Assembly (NCBI GenBank): GCA_017610205.1
Contig: JAFCCL010000002.1
Location: 1 to 64,000 of the forward strand
Source: Candidatus Iainarchaeum sp.
GTDB lineage: Archaea; Iainarchaeota; Iainarchaeia; Iainarchaeales; GCA-2688035
Length of the DNA: 64,000 bases
Reading direction: 5' to 3'
A program made the translations under genes and the position numbers. Shown in pieces: positions 38,300 to 48,168 of the stretch; position 1 is the stretch's first letter; the number at the start of each line of letters is the position of its first letter. The notes beneath the pieces were generated by a model that ran no database searches, was not told the DNA's origin, and worked only from the letters and a program-made list of their open reading frames with translations.

Positions 38300-38385
38300 A
38301 TGCTATTGAGTGAAACGAAATAGCATATTATCGCACCAGCTTGTTGCGCTGCGCGCAACGCCGTTTCCGGCACGGAAACAAGGCG
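38300..38385. other. three consecutive hairpins, partly GC-rich
   Basis: ATGCTATT..AATAGCAT (38300..38326); TTGCGC-TGC-GCGCAA (38344..38358); CGCC-GTTTCCG-GCA-CGGAAAC-AA-GGCG (38359..38385). Confidence 0.55.
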
Positions 38386-38442
38386 TGACGGCTAGGGGAA
38401 ATTATTAAAACCAAGTTTGATGTAATTATAGTGTTGTTTTTT

Positions 38443-39573
38443 ATGACTGGTTCGGAAAAACTTGCAGGGGAAATAGGCGAAAAAATAAACACATTGCAGG
38501 CAAACTTGAGCAGGCGACCGTGGAGAAATTCCGGCAGAACTGTTTTTGCAAATTCTTTGGATGAAAGCATTGAAAACCTGCAGGATATTAACAAGCTGTT
38601 TGAAGGGGTTGCCGAAAATATTGAAAAAAATCCAAAGGAAGGAAGCCCCAATCTTCGGCCTTTTTTGAAAGAGCTTGAAAAGCTTTTGGCAATGCTTGAA
38701 AAAAATTTGAGGTTTGAAAAGCAAAAGAAAAGCAACGCAAAAACTGTGAATGAACTTGAGCAAGAGGAAACACCGGAACTTTATGCAGACCTTGAGCAAA
38801 GAATTCTTGGAATACTTTTAAAGGCAAGATATTCCCTTGAAAGAACATCAATTTTTTTGAGAAGACAGGGATTTACACCGTTAACTGGCACTGGGACAGC
38901 AAAGCAGGTAATGCAGGTCCTTGAAAGAAAGGAAGACGAGCTTCAAAACCTTAGAGAAAAATATGAGGACATCAGGAAAAAAAGCTATCTGGGATATTTT
39001 GAAGAAGACAGTGTTGCAGATTTGGAACAGGAACTTGGCGATTTGGGAAGAAAAATGACTTTGGGTGCTGACGAGGTTGGAAAAACAGTTGCATTTCACA
39101 AAAATCAGATGGAATATGTTGAAAATAGTTATGCTGAATTAAAGCAAAAAATTGATTCGTTGGAAGAATTCTTTTTTGCTTACAGTGAAAAGTCCGGAGA
39201 ACTTATAAAAAATTTGAAAAAAGAACGCGATTATGCAAAAAGCATTGTTTTAGATGTAGAACACGAAACTTTGCAGCTTCGCAATTCTTACACAAACGAG
39301 CTTTTGGGAATGCAGGAAAGCAGGCTTTCAGCAAAAGCAGAGGCTGAAAAAAAGTTTGAAGCAGAATTGAAAAAACTACACAAAGAGGTTTCGGAAAAAT
39401 CTGATTTGCTTATTCATTTTAAGAAAATAGCAGAAGACAAACTCAAAAAAGAGCACGATTTGGAAGAAAAAGTAAAAAAGCTTTCAATGCTTTTGAAAAC
39501 CAAGGAAAAACACGAAACAGTAAAAAGGCAACTGCTTAAAAAAAAGCAAAGAAAGGGAAAGAAAAAAAAGTAA
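38443..39573 (+). CDS. coiled-coil hypothetical protein
   Basis: Long charged heptad-like ORF; start MTGSEKLAGE. Confidence 0.6.
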   Translation: MTGSEKLAGEIGEKINTLQANLSRRPWRNSGRTVFANSLDESIENLQDINKLFEGVAENIEKNPKEGSPNLRPFLKELEKLLAMLEKNLRFEKQKKSNAKTVNELEQEETPELYADLEQRILGILLKARYSLERTSIFLRRQGFTPLTGTGTAKQVMQVLERKEDELQNLREKYEDIRKKSYLGYFEEDSVADLEQELGDLGRKMTLGADEVGKTVAFHKNQMEYVENSYAELKQKIDSLEEFFFAYSEKSGELIKNLKKERDYAKSIVLDVEHETLQLRNSYTNELLGMQESRLSAKAEAEKKFEAELKKLHKEVSEKSDLLIHFKKIAEDKLKKEHDLEEKVKKLSMLLKTKEKHETVKRQLLKKKQRKGKKKK

Positions 39574-39604
39574 TTCATTTTAGCATTAAAACCATTTTTG
39601 GATA

Positions 39605-40033
39605 CTACAATGAAAAACCGTCATCTTCCTGTTCTTTTGGAGCAAAAGAACCCGGCTTAAACAGTCTGTGAATTATTAATTCAGACCATTTGCTGGCAAG
39701 CTTTTCTTTCTCCAATTCAAGGCTGCTTTGGTTTAAATGCTCAAATTCTTTTTCTTCAATTACTTTGACAATTTTTACCTTGCCTCTTGTTTCAATTTCA
39801 ATAAGCTTGTTTAAAAGCGCCTGAATTTTGAAATCAAGTTCGTCGTATAAAACAAAAACAAACACAAAATCTGCTTCGTTTTCAATTTCATGCACTGTAG
39901 CAGGAATGTCTTCAGGAAAGGGAACAAAAATGGCGTCAAGTTCTAAATCAGCAATTTGGCCTGCAAGCTTTTCTTCAAGTTCTGGAAAAAAGTTTATTCC
40001 GGTTTTTGAATCCGATATAAGAAAAATGTGCAT
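39605..40033 (-). CDS. hypothetical protein
   Basis: 142-aa ORF starting MHIFLISDSKTGINFFPELEEKLAG. Confidence 0.5.
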   Translation of the reverse strand: MHIFLISDSKTGINFFPELEEKLAGQIADLELDAIFVPFPEDIPATVHEIENEADFVFVFVLYDELDFKIQALLNKLIEIETRGKVKIVKVIEEKEFEHLNQSSLELEKEKLASKWSELIIHRLFKPGSFAPKEQEDDGFSL

Positions 40034-40084
40034 TCAAATATAATACTGTGCAAAACTATTTTAGGGTTTGTGTTCAATATTTAA

Positions 40085-40783
40085 TTGATGGGAAAAAATT
40101 TGGTTGGAAAAATTTCCATAGTAACCACTGCTTTTAATGAGGAAAAAAACATTGCCCCAATGCACAAAAAAATAAAGGAAGCAATGAAAGGAATCAATTA
40201 TGAAATAATTGCAGTTGATGACGGAAGCACTGATGGAACATTGAAGGAATTGAAGAAAATAAATGACCCTTTGCTTAGAATAATAAAATTTGAAAAACGC
40301 ACAGGAAAAGATTTTGCTTTATACAAAGGAATACAAAAATCAAACGGGACAATAATTGCCACAATTGATGCTGACTTGCAGGATGAACCAAGGGACATTC
40401 CTTTAATGATTAAGTTGCTCGGAAAAAACTGTGACTGTGTTTTTGGATGGCGTTTTGAAAGAAAGGATGGTTTTGTAAAGAGAAATTTTTCAAGTGTTGG
40501 AAACTTTTTGAACAATTTGCTGCTTGAGGTGAATTTGCATGATAACGGTTGTCCGGTAAAAGTGTTCAAAAAGAAATGTGTTGCAAAAGTGAAGTATTTT
40601 GAAAACTTTCACAGGTTTATTCCCTTAATGATAAAAACGCAGAGGTTTAAAATAAAAGAATTTAAAGTAAAGCATCATCCAAGAATACACGGAGTTTCAA
40701 AATATGGAGTGCACAACAGAATAGTTGGAAACATTAAAACATTCCTAAAAGTTAAGTTTGGATACAATGAATTGTTGGAATGA
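40085..40783 (+). CDS. family 2 glycosyltransferase (dolichol-phosphate-sugar synthase-like)
   Basis: ISIVTTAFNEEKNIAPMHKKI, IIAVDDGSTDGTLKEL, IATIDADLQDEPRDIP. Confidence 0.88.
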   Translation: MMGKNLVGKISIVTTAFNEEKNIAPMHKKIKEAMKGINYEIIAVDDGSTDGTLKELKKINDPLLRIIKFEKRTGKDFALYKGIQKSNGTIIATIDADLQDEPRDIPLMIKLLGKNCDCVFGWRFERKDGFVKRNFSSVGNFLNNLLLEVNLHDNGCPVKVFKKKCVAKVKYFENFHRFIPLMIKTQRFKIKEFKVKHHPRIHGVSKYGVHNRIVGNIKTFLKVKFGYNELLE

Positions 40784-40811
40784 AACTGAAGCTTTTTCAA
40801 GAACAATTAAT

Positions 40812-42368
40812 TCAGATTGGAAAACAATTAAACAAAGCAAAAGAAGAATTATTGTAAACAAGCAAGTCAGACCATTGACTGACCCCGCCAGTATTACGAG
40901 TAACAAAGTAATCAGCATTATAATCTTTGCACAGAGACAAGTATTTTTCTCTGGACAGTGAATCAAAATTGCATTCCCTGCCAATAAATAACGCAGAAGA
41001 TTTGAATTCAATTACATTGCACAAAGCAAGTAATCGATTGAACCACTCATCCTGTATTACGCTTCCTCTCCCAACTGGATTGGTTTTAGCCTCAACAACC
41101 ACACTTCTCTCAGAGTATAGCCTAAATCCACGCAGATAAGGCGGGGTCAAAAACAAGCTATTCTTTGGTGTGTTTAACCTTGCATAGTTTGCAATATCAG
41201 TAAAGTTGTTTGCCCTAGGTTCAATCCCAGGTTGATTAAAATCAGGAACTGAAAATAGGCCGAGTGCAAAAAAAACAGCAAGGGAAAACAGAAGTAGCCT
41301 GCATAGTTCAGAGAATTCAATTGAGTTTTTGCTTACAGTGAATTTTATGCCGGTAATCAGATTAAATAAGGCAATTGAAAGTAGAATAACAAATGAGATT
41401 GTTAAAAAAACATCAACCCTTATGAGATACAAAAACAGTACAAATTCTATTGGGGCAAGGATTGTGAAAATCAAACCAAGTGCAATGATTGCCAGCAGGA
41501 CATAATTCCAGTAGCAAAATTCTTTCTTTGATTTGGTTGTTATTAATAGAACTATGACAAAAAACGCAAATACAAAGTAGGCGAGAATTTCTTCAATTTT
41601 TGGAAAGAAATGGAATGGAACATTGAACATAATCAATTCTGTTATGCTATACTGTGGAATGGGCTGGGAAAAGGGAGTGAATGTTAGGATAAGCGACAAC
41701 AACGCAGGCAGTATAATTAGAACATAAACAAGTATGGATTTTTTCAGAAGTTTGAAATTTTTTTGTAAAAAAAGACCGGGAAGCATTGCAAGAAATACAA
41801 AAAAGCTAATCTGGCCATGGACATAAAACAAAAGACTGCAAACAGTAAAAGAAAGCAAATATCTCTTTTTCAGCATTAAGTAAAGACAAAGCAATGCAAT
41901 CGGCACAGCAATAAAATAAGGGACCAGAGCAGTGGTAATTACGGAAAAATTTGAGAGGGTTGGAAAGTTTCTTGCAAGCAACAACAGCAAACAAGCCAAC
42001 AAGCCGATGTGCTTTTTTGCTGTTAATTCAAACGAAATTTTGTAAACAAAATAAAATATGAAAAAAGTTATGGCAGTAAATGCAAAAAAGTAAATGTAGG
42101 AAATTGGAACAAACGTGATTTTTGAAACAATAAAAAGCATGAGGTGAGGAAGCATCTTCACTGCAGGAGGGTTAATAATCTGCATATCAAAATCTTTTTG
42201 GTAAAGCTCGTTATCAAAAAAATGCAGAACGGCAGGAAGTTGTGTGGATTGGTCCGAAGAATAAAAATGATATCCTGAAAAAACAAAGACAGACACCAAA
42301 GTAAGGGCAATCAAAAAAATAATTGGAAGATTGTCAACCGATTTTGATAAACTAAGCAACTGGTTCAA
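40812..42368 (-). CDS. multi-pass membrane protein, likely glycosyltransferase-related
   Basis: Multiple TM segments; overlaps GT39-like gene by 4 nt. Confidence 0.6.
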   Translation of the reverse strand: MNQLLSLSKSVDNLPIIFLIALTLVSVFVFSGYHFYSSDQSTQLPAVLHFFDNELYQKDFDMQIINPPAVKMLPHLMLFIVSKITFVPISYIYFFAFTAITFFIFYFVYKISFELTAKKHIGLLACLLLLLARNFPTLSNFSVITTALVPYFIAVPIALLCLYLMLKKRYLLSFTVCSLLFYVHGQISFFVFLAMLPGLFLQKNFKLLKKSILVYVLIILPALLSLILTFTPFSQPIPQYSITELIMFNVPFHFFPKIEEILAYFVFAFFVIVLLITTKSKKEFCYWNYVLLAIIALGLIFTILAPIEFVLFLYLIRVDVFLTISFVILLSIALFNLITGIKFTVSKNSIEFSELCRLLLFSLAVFFALGLFSVPDFNQPGIEPRANNFTDIANYARLNTPKNSLFLTPPYLRGFRLYSERSVVVEAKTNPVGRGSVIQDEWFNRLLALCNVIEFKSSALFIGRECNFDSLSREKYLSLCKDYNADYFVTRNTGGVSQWSDLLVYNNSSFALFNCFPI

Positions 42369-43822
42369 TTCGAAGCTCCCTCCCTAATATCAACTACCCT
42401 AACGGTTGGATTGCTAAAGCCAAAGCTCTTGTAAGACGGATTAATTTCCTTAACAGGGTAATTGTTGAACAATTCTAAATACTTTTCATTGGCTGCATAC
42501 ACTAGTGTATCTTGTCCGCTTAAGCCTGCGCCAAAAGCATATTCTTTATACACAAAACTGGTTGCAACAATATAGCTAACATTATCATCCAGTTCTTTCA
42601 CTAAATTAAGATAATCCGAGCTCCCAAAGCCCTGTCTTGGCAAAGCATACCAGCCCCATTTTGCTTTTCCAGGCAATGTTTCAAGATATTCTTTTGCCTG
42701 CGCTCTTGTGTCATTGTTAAGGCTATAATCCAGTTGAATTGTTTCAGCAAGCGGAATTGCCAACGAGATTAGTATCAGCAACACTGTAAGAATTTTCCAC
42801 TTTTTAGGCAAAAAAGACTTAATTGCCAAAATTCCCTTGTAAGAAAAGTAAATCAACAGCGGAATAATTGGAATCACATAGCGCATGAAATCAGGAAATG
42901 GCTTGCTTGGAGAAAACTCTATTGAAAAATAAAACAGCAACGTGTATACTATGAGGATTTTGTCCTGCCACCCTGTTTTTTTCCACTTGAAGAATGCAAA
43001 GCCAATGAAAAACAAGGCAAGCAATGTTAACAGCAGGGTCATTCCAGGAATAATGCTTTGGGTTAAATGGAATGCGAAAAAATTGTCAATTGCATAAATT
43101 TTCAAATTGTGACCGACTAAGGCGTGGTTTGTTTCAAAGCCAATTCCTTTCCAAAAAATTCCAAAGTCATAGAGTAGCGGGTAATTTACAACTACGAAAA
43201 CAATCAGGGAAATTGCAACAGAAAAAAAGATTTTTTTGAAGTAATTTAAATTTTTTATTGACTGAACAAACAGGGGAGAAATTAAATAAATTAGAATAAG
43301 CAATGCTCCCATGTATTTAGAGGACAGAGCCAAACCAGTTGCAAGGCCAAGAAGCAAAAGAGAGCGGTTATCAGTTCGCTTTACAAACCGCATAAAAAGA
43401 AGGAGGGAAAGTAAAGCAAAAAACGTGAAAATTATATCCTCTTTGAGGTAATGGGAATGAACCACCAGTATAGGGGATATTGCAACTGCAAGGGCAACAA
43501 TTAAGGAATACTTTTTGTTCAAAGTAAGCCGTGAAACAAAGTAGGACAAAAAAACAATCAATGCTCCAAAAATTGCCGTGGAAATCCTGCCAAGAAAAAC
43601 AATATCTTGGGATCGTGTAAAATCAGACAAAAAATTTCCTGCCCTGACCACTTGAAGCATTAAAATCGGGTGATGAAAATCCTGCTCAAAGTTCTTAACA
43701 AACCTGACTTTTTTTAGTTCGTCAATATGATAACCAAGAGGAAAATCAATGTTGTATAAATTAAGCAAGAGGGAAAACAAAATTATTGCCAACAAGGCAA
43801 TTGCCACAAATTTTCTCCGCAT
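42365..43822 (-). CDS. GT39/ArnT-like membrane glycosyltransferase
   Basis: LGYHIDELKKVRFVKNF, VVHSHYLKEDIIFTFFALLSLLLFMRF. Confidence 0.75.
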   Translation of the reverse strand: MRRKFVAIALLAIILFSLLLNLYNIDFPLGYHIDELKKVRFVKNFEQDFHHPILMLQVVRAGNFLSDFTRSQDIVFLGRISTAIFGALIVFLSYFVSRLTLNKKYSLIVALAVAISPILVVHSHYLKEDIIFTFFALLSLLLFMRFVKRTDNRSLLLLGLATGLALSSKYMGALLILIYLISPLFVQSIKNLNYFKKIFFSVAISLIVFVVVNYPLLYDFGIFWKGIGFETNHALVGHNLKIYAIDNFFAFHLTQSIIPGMTLLLTLLALFFIGFAFFKWKKTGWQDKILIVYTLLFYFSIEFSPSKPFPDFMRYVIPIIPLLIYFSYKGILAIKSFLPKKWKILTVLLILISLAIPLAETIQLDYSLNNDTRAQAKEYLETLPGKAKWGWYALPRQGFGSSDYLNLVKELDDNVSYIVATSFVYKEYAFGAGLSGQDTLVYAANEKYLELFNNYPVKEINPSYKSFGFSNPTVRVVDIREGASN

Positions 43823-43939
43823 AACTTATATTACCATTAACCCCTTTTAAAGAATATTAGTATTGGAAGCAAACATACACTACCCAAAGCAAGTAATGAA
43901 CTCAAAATCTGTTTAAACAAAAGAATTAAATTAGGAAAA

Positions 43940-44347
43940 ATGAACTATATTAGTATGTTTAGACAAAAAAAAGTGAAAAAAATAAGTGTTACAACAACAC
44001 ACTACAAGGGACCTGAACAAAGGCAAAAAGGTTCTAACAGAAGAATCGGAAAAGAAAGAAGAAATTTTCTTAGAAGGAGAGAGAAACCAGAAAGACTGCT
44101 TCTAAAAAGGGACATTGGTTTTGGAAAAACAATTTCCGGAAAATTTTGGCTGGAAATGCAGGAATTAAAAAAAACACCTGGAAAGGAACGCAAATTGTTT
44201 ACAACCAAAAAAAGAGGGGATTACGTAGTGTTCAGGGACGGGAATTTTTACATTTTTACCGACAGACGTTTCCAAGGAAAAAGACGCGAAAAAGAGAGAA
44301 GAAGCAACAAGGGAAAGAAGACAAAAGTAATCAAGAAAGGGAAATGA
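43940..44347 (+). CDS. highly basic hypothetical protein
   Basis: 135-aa Arg/Lys-rich ORF. Confidence 0.4.
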   Translation: MNYISMFRQKKVKKISVTTTHYKGPEQRQKGSNRRIGKERRNFLRRREKPERLLLKRDIGFGKTISGKFWLEMQELKKTPGKERKLFTTKKRGDYVVFRDGNFYIFTDRRFQGKRREKERRSNKGKKTKVIKKGK

Positions 44348-44415
44348 AACCCCTGCAAAAGCTATTTAAATAAGGTTCAATTTAGTTAATACAAACAGTT
44401 TTGGAAAAGATTATT

Positions 44416-45936
44416 ATGCCAGGCTTTGACAAATTTGATGACCCTTCATACAGCGGGAATGTAGAGTTTGAAGATGAAAGTCCAATTGGACAGGTAACAG
44501 GAATAATAGCACCGTTTAAGAAATTCCTGCCGCATATAATTGCACTGGTAGTAATTGTAGTAATTGCATTCCTTGCATACGACTTTTTTATTGGCAGCAT
44601 GCTTTCAGTTACATTAACAATAAAAGACACAGAAGGAAAAATGTTGAACGAAAACAGCATTAAGCTTTATGTCGAAGGACAGGACTCGCCTATATTCACA
44701 GACTCCGATTCTTCAATTTACGATATACAACTCAAACCAGGAACCTACAGATATATTGTTGCAGTAGATGGCTACGATACAGCAAAAAACTCTTTCACCG
44801 TAAGCGCTGAAGACAAAGAGCCAGTAATTGAAGTAAAAAAAGACCTTGATATCGACATAATCAACTTTGAACAAAACTTTCCTGAAAAACTCTACGCAGG
44901 AAGCACAAATACTTTTTTTATAACACTAAAAAACAATTCAGACAATATTGCAGAAAATGTCAGCCTTGAAGCAGAAAACGACATTGAGAAATGGGCAAAT
45001 ACAACAATTGGCACAATTCAGCCAAATTCAACAAAAGAGGTTGAAATTGAAATCACTGTTCCACAAAATGCAGAAGTAGGCGATGAAGATGAAGGAGACC
45101 AAAAAAATGCGGTTGTCAGGATAAAATATACAACAAATAAAAGCAACGCAGATTTTATTCTTTACCCAAATCCAGCAGTCAAAATGGACCTTGATGAGGC
45201 ATCATTTGGTGCAAAGGCCGGAGAAAAAGACCAGGACACAATAGGAATTGAAAACAACAACAAATTCCCAATAGGAGATTTGACACTTACCATTGAAATA
45301 ACAAGCGCCACAAAAAATTCCGCAAGCGAAGTAAAGCAATGGTTCCAGTTTACAGAGGTTGCAAACCAGACAAATCCACAGAAAATTGAAATAACACGCA
45401 TTGAAGCAAGAGGAGATGTTGAAAAAGAACTACAGGTAATCATTCCAACAACAGCCCAAAAAGAAGACGACATAAAAGGAAACATTGTTCTAAACGCACC
45501 ATACCTTTCAAAACCAATAAAAAGAACACTAACTCTTGACATTAAAGAAGGCGCAGATTATGGCCTGGCTATTTCAACAAGAAGCCCTATTGACATTGAA
45601 TGGGATGAAACAATTGGAAATTATGAAGAAAAAATTATTGACATTAAAGTAAAAAACACAGGAAAAATTGACCTTGAAAACATTGTTCTTTCAGTATCAA
45701 ACAAAGTAATATGCGATTCTGATTGGCTTACTTTAATAGACTATCAAATTAATACTCTTCCAGAAGGAGCAACAGAGGAACTAAAAGCAAAGGCAAGCTC
45801 ACCAATTGCAGTTAGAGGAAGGGAAGAATCAAAACACTGCAACCTGCATTACAGATATGATGACCCAACAATGCCAGGCATTTATGTTGAAAAAGACTTT
45901 ACAAATTTCATTGAAATAGTGCCAAAAGCAAATTAA
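44416..45936 (+). CDS. membrane-anchored protein with Ig-like/CARDB-like repeats
   Basis: N-terminal TM, repeated beta domains with LKNNSDNIAENVSLEA and VKNTGKIDLENIVLSVS. Confidence 0.65.
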   Translation: MPGFDKFDDPSYSGNVEFEDESPIGQVTGIIAPFKKFLPHIIALVVIVVIAFLAYDFFIGSMLSVTLTIKDTEGKMLNENSIKLYVEGQDSPIFTDSDSSIYDIQLKPGTYRYIVAVDGYDTAKNSFTVSAEDKEPVIEVKKDLDIDIINFEQNFPEKLYAGSTNTFFITLKNNSDNIAENVSLEAENDIEKWANTTIGTIQPNSTKEVEIEITVPQNAEVGDEDEGDQKNAVVRIKYTTNKSNADFILYPNPAVKMDLDEASFGAKAGEKDQDTIGIENNNKFPIGDLTLTIEITSATKNSASEVKQWFQFTEVANQTNPQKIEITRIEARGDVEKELQVIIPTTAQKEDDIKGNIVLNAPYLSKPIKRTLTLDIKEGADYGLAISTRSPIDIEWDETIGNYEEKIIDIKVKNTGKIDLENIVLSVSNKVICDSDWLTLIDYQINTLPEGATEELKAKASSPIAVRGREESKHCNLHYRYDDPTMPGIYVEKDFTNFIEIVPKAN

Positions 45937-45965
45937 TTAAAAAATAATTTTAACAAGCAAATTAA

Positions 45966-46370
45966 TTAAAGGGTATTTTTAACAAGCTCTTTAAGGCTTT
46001 CAGGAGCCTCAAAATCCTTTGACAAAAACTCGTCCTTGCCAATCCATTTGCTGCTTGCAATGCTTTCATTGCTTTTATGCGGCAAAATCACGCTTGCATC
46101 AGAAGCAGCATTGCATTTGAAAACAGTGCAAACCGCAAGGTTTCCGTCACTAACCCTGTTAAACCAATAAACACCAAGTGGTTTATCCACTTCAACATCA
46201 AGAGCAGTTTCTTCCTTTACCTCACGGCAAAGGGTCTGCATTGGCTCTTCACCATCCTCAACCTTTCCACCAGGCAAATCCCAGAGCTTTTTCCTGCCAA
46301 TTTCAAGCTCCAAGGCAAGAAACTTGCCATCCCTAACAATAAGGGCCTTCATTGCAGCTATTGCAGTCAT
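45966..46370 (-). CDS. NUDIX hydrolase
   Basis: Nudix box GGKVEDGEEPMQTLCREVKEETALDV. Confidence 0.9.
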   Translation of the reverse strand: MTAIAAMKALIVRDGKFLALELEIGRKKLWDLPGGKVEDGEEPMQTLCREVKEETALDVEVDKPLGVYWFNRVSDGNLAVCTVFKCNAASDASVILPHKSNESIASSKWIGKDEFLSKDFEAPESLKELVKNTL

Positions 46371-46448
46371 AAGAAAAAAATTAGGGAAAGGAATGTTTAA
46401 AAAGGAAACTAAAAGGGGAGCATATAAAAAGGCTTGCAGGCAAAGAAT

Positions 46449-46520
46449 AGCCCCGGGAGAGATTTGAACTCTCGACCCCCACTTTACGAGAGTGGTGCTC
46501 TACCACTGAGCTACCGGGGC
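46449..46520 (-). tRNA. tRNA-Thr(CGT)
   Basis: GCCCCGG/CCGGGGC acceptor, CCACT-CTCGTAA-AGTGG anticodon arm. Confidence 0.93.
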
Positions 46521-46575
46521 AATAAATGATTACTAGGAACATATGCTTTTAAATATTTTTATAGTATACGATATT

Positions 46576-48168
46576 ATGAATAATAATTTTAATCTATTTT
46601 CACTCAATTCACGTGTAGATGTTCACCCACGAACTTGGATTTGCATAGGGGGAAAGGAATTACCAACATTTGTAAGAAAACTAGAAAAAGAAGTTATTGA
46701 AAAACAAGGGTTAACAAGAGAGAACCTAAGTAGGGAGTTGGCTAGGAGTTTAAACTGTTCCCATACTAGTTTTAAACAGTTGTTTCAAGAGAAGAGAGCT
46801 TTTTATCCACTCCCTTTCATCCTTAAACTTAGCAAACTTGCACAGAATAAAAAAATTTTAAAAAAAATTAATTCAGAAACCACATTTTTGAAAGTTAATT
46901 CTGCCTCAGCAAAACCTCTAAAAGTATGCAAAAAATTAAACATCAACTTAGCTAAACTAATTGGTTCTTTTATGGCAGATGGAAGCTTGAGTATTCAAAT
47001 CATCTTTTCTGCAAGAGAAAAAAGAAAACTTAAACCTATTGTAGAAACTCTGCTAAAAAACAGCCAAAGGTTTTCTCTAAATTACTCCAAGAAGAGAAAC
47101 GAACACTATCTAAACATAACAAAAAATAAAAATAACATCAATCTCATTGATTCACTGCAAACAAAACGTCTAACGAATATACAAAGCCATTACGCGATTG
47201 AATTAAGTGATGCCTACAAAGACAATGTCCTTTTCTTTAAAAATTTAGTTATAAATGAGTTTGGAGTAAACCCCAACAAATTTTACAAAAAAGAGAATAT
47301 GTGGCGTGTAACTTTTTCTAACAAGATAGTGGCAAGGTTTCTTGAAAAGTTCTTTGAAATTTGGCCTGGCAAAAAGTCTGACGACGCATTTGAACCAGCG
47401 ATAATCAAAAAAGCCCATCTGAAGATGAGAAAAGCTTTTGCTCTTGGCTTACTCACATTTGACGGTTGTATTACAAAACAGGGTAAAATGTGCTATAGTT
47501 CAAATAGCAAAACTCTAATTGAAGCTTTAGCAGATATATGGAAAAGAGACGGCATAGAATACGGAAGAAGTAAGACTAAAAGAGGAGATTACACCATAAA
47601 TGCATATTTAACAAATGATAAGAAAAAACTACTTCAATATTTTGAGCCAAATACCCAAAAATGGAAATTGATTCATTGGTTAGAAGGCGATTTAACTAAG
47701 AAACCTGTTATCAAAGAAACAACGGTAACAAAAATTTCTGAGGAAAAGATATTTAATCTGCTTCGTAGGAAAAAAAACTGTGATATTATATATCTTACAA
47801 AATTTTTTGGATGCAAACAATCAACTGCGAGGTACTATCTAAAAACACTAAAAAAACAAAAAAGAATTGTTCTTAGCAGAAACATAAAATCCATCAATCC
47901 AAAAAACGTAAGTGAAAAAACTATGGTTTTAGTGAATAAGAAATGGCATAAAAAACTATTTAACGGGATAAAAAAGAGGTTTGTTTATGATAAAGAGTTT
48001 GCAACCAGCTTAGACATACCTAAAGCAACACTTTCTGCATGGAAACTGAGAAAAAACCATATCCCACTTCACCGTTTGGAAACAATGTGTAAAACCTTAA
48101 ATTTAGATTTTCAAAAATTTTGCAATAATTTAGTAGAAGAAGACAGAGAAATTGCTGCAATAAACTAA
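46576..48168 (+). CDS. free-standing HTH-LAGLIDADG endonuclease-like protein (intact)
   Basis: LAKLIGSFMADGSLS and FALGLLTFDGCIT motifs; HTH-like N- and C-termini; starts 56 nt from the tRNA-Thr 5' end. Confidence 0.75.
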   Translation: MNNNFNLFSLNSRVDVHPRTWICIGGKELPTFVRKLEKEVIEKQGLTRENLSRELARSLNCSHTSFKQLFQEKRAFYPLPFILKLSKLAQNKKILKKINSETTFLKVNSASAKPLKVCKKLNINLAKLIGSFMADGSLSIQIIFSAREKRKLKPIVETLLKNSQRFSLNYSKKRNEHYLNITKNKNNINLIDSLQTKRLTNIQSHYAIELSDAYKDNVLFFKNLVINEFGVNPNKFYKKENMWRVTFSNKIVARFLEKFFEIWPGKKSDDAFEPAIIKKAHLKMRKAFALGLLTFDGCITKQGKMCYSSNSKTLIEALADIWKRDGIEYGRSKTKRGDYTINAYLTNDKKKLLQYFEPNTQKWKLIHWLEGDLTKKPVIKETTVTKISEEKIFNLLRRKKNCDIIYLTKFFGCKQSTARYYLKTLKKQKRIVLSRNIKSINPKNVSEKTMVLVNKKWHKKLFNGIKKRFVYDKEFATSLDIPKATLSAWKLRKNHIPLHRLETMCKTLNLDFQKFCNNLVEEDREIAAIN

